36,837 bases of DNA, taken from Agromyces seonyuensis (GTDB lineage: Bacteria > Actinomycetota > Actinomycetes > Actinomycetales > Microbacteriaceae). The notes under the pieces are model-generated. The model was not told where the DNA came from, did not search any database, and saw only the letters and a list, made by a program, of their open reading frames with translations. Made by a program: the position numbers and the translations under genes. The stretch is from positions 1 through 36,837 of the forward strand of contig NZ_WSTA01000032.1 in NCBI RefSeq assembly GCF_009789225.1. Direction: 5' to 3'. Shown here one piece after another: positions 33,951 to 36,837 of this stretch; the first letter of the stretch is position 1; each line of letters begins with the position of its first letter.

Positions 33951-34024
33951 CGCGTCCGGGGGGACGCGGGCCGCCCGGCGCTCGGCCGGGCAGACGATGG
34001 TGCCCTGGATCCGGCGTCGGATCC
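33951..34024 (-). other. Three tandem hairpins in the leader of the large membrane gene
   Basis: Three perfect 7-bp stems lie within 74 bases of the untranslated leader: 33951-33957 with 33962-33968, 33973-33979 with 33985-33991, and 34007-34013 with 34018-34024, all with 4-5 base loops. No T-runs and no recognised riboswitch consensus. Confidence 0.5.
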
Positions 34025-34040
34025 GATGAGAGGAATCTGA

Positions 34041-36575
<2,535 letters not shown>

Positions 36576-36580
36576 TCCTC

Positions 36581-36596
36581 GGCGCCGGGCGGCGCC
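36581..36596 (+). terminator. Possible hairpin after ligA
   Basis: GGCGCC, a four-base loop and GGCGCC form a stem six bases after the ligA stop, just before the next promoter. No T-run. Confidence 0.35.
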
Positions 36597-36601
36597 TCCG
36601 C

Positions 36602-36607
36602 TACTGT
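36602..36607 (+). promoter_or_regulatory. -10 of leaderless Tat-protein gene
   Basis: TACTGT, seven bases (CGAGCGC), then the ATG at 36615. Confidence 0.6.
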
Positions 36608-36614
36608 CGAGCGC

Positions 36615-36837
36615 ATGTCGGGGGACGAGACAGGCGGGCGCGGGGCGGGCGCGGCGGGGGAGACGCCGCCCGATCGACCGGGCGGGTCCGAGACTGCGAG
36701 CGAGGATGCGGCCGCGCGACCGGCTCCGGACGGGGGCGGGCGACCGAGCCGACGCGAGTTCCTGCGCGCGGGCGGCGTGTTCGCCGCTGGCGCCGTCGCC
36801 GGCGGCGCAGCGGGAGCGGCGATCGCGACCGCGGTGC
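36615..36837 (+). CDS. Tat-exported protein, N-terminal fragment
   Basis: Only the first 74 codons are in the window. A disordered Gly/Ala/Glu-rich stretch of about 43 residues precedes a twin-arginine signal, PSRREFLRAGGVFAAGAVAG, with S-R-R-x-F-L and a long hydrophobic core. Tat export carries folded, often cofactor-loaded proteins such as DyP-type peroxidases or multicopper oxidases. The mature part is not visible, so its identity cannot be told. The start is set by a -10 hexamer seven bases upstream. Confidence 0.75.
   Translation, partial: MSGDETGGRGAGAAGETPPDRPGGSETASEDAAARPAPDGGGRPSRREFLRAGGVFAAGAVAGGAAGAAIATAV

Overview
The window is ordinary core chromosome from a very GC-rich actinobacterium. 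The family is an inference: the order dprA - metallophosphoesterase - xerC - M23 - rpsB - tsf - pyrH - frr - cdsA - DivIVA-type gene, the leaderless starts and a palindromic intergenic repeat containing TCTCGATACGCTCGCTGCGC all suggest Microbacteriaceae. I see no tRNA or rRNA, insertion sequence, prophage, CRISPR array or integrated element, and no stretch over 300 bases without a gene.

Region 1 (1-3.5 kb) holds DNA-processing genes: the 3' end of comM, dprA overlapping it, a CpdA-like metallophosphoesterase and the tyrosine recombinase xerC. Region 2 (3.6-8.8 kb) is the translation and growth block. A secreted M23/LytM-fold protein with apparently degenerate catalytic residues is divergent from rpsB-tsf (280-base spacer, perfect terminator after tsf), followed by pyrH, frr and cdsA. 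Region 3 (8.9-16.0 kb) is envelope and polar-growth related: a duplicated DivIVA-type protein, a lysozyme-fold transglycosylase, a small zinc-ribbon protein with an overlapping alpha/beta hydrolase, a long DivIVA/FilP-like coiled coil on the minus strand, and a two-gene operon (a multi-pass protein with an internal lipobox, and a cysteine-free thioredoxin-TPR protein).

Region 4 (16.1-27.1 kb) is storage alpha-glucan metabolism: glgE-glgB (minus), glgP (plus, upstream and divergent) and glgX (minus). This is the building (GlgE, GlgB) and dismantling (GlgP, GlgX) machinery of glycogen. From memory, the glgB-glgE/glgP layout matches Mycobacterium tuberculosis, except that a SHOCT-domain membrane gene lies between glgE and glgP. 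A six-helix membrane protein and a YbaK-type deacylase fill the gap before glgX. Region 5 (27.2-29.6 kb) is a cysteine desulfurase and mnmA, which together supply sulfur for tRNA 2-thiouridine. Region 6 (29.7-36.8 kb) has a small membrane protein, a very large Ig-like/polytopic membrane protein, NAD-dependent DNA ligase ligA and the start of a Tat-exported protein.

The strongest window-wide signal is transcriptional. About ten genes have a TANNNT-type -10 hexamer ending 6 or 7 bases before an ATG or GTG with no usable Shine-Dalgarno sequence, which marks leaderless mRNAs and decides several start codons. No obviously new defence or mobile system is present. The least explained objects are the 623-residue protein with an internal lipobox, the 1123-residue protein with regularly spaced cysteine-pair repeats and a nine-helix tail, and the 249-residue membrane protein with acidic and histidine residues beside its helices.
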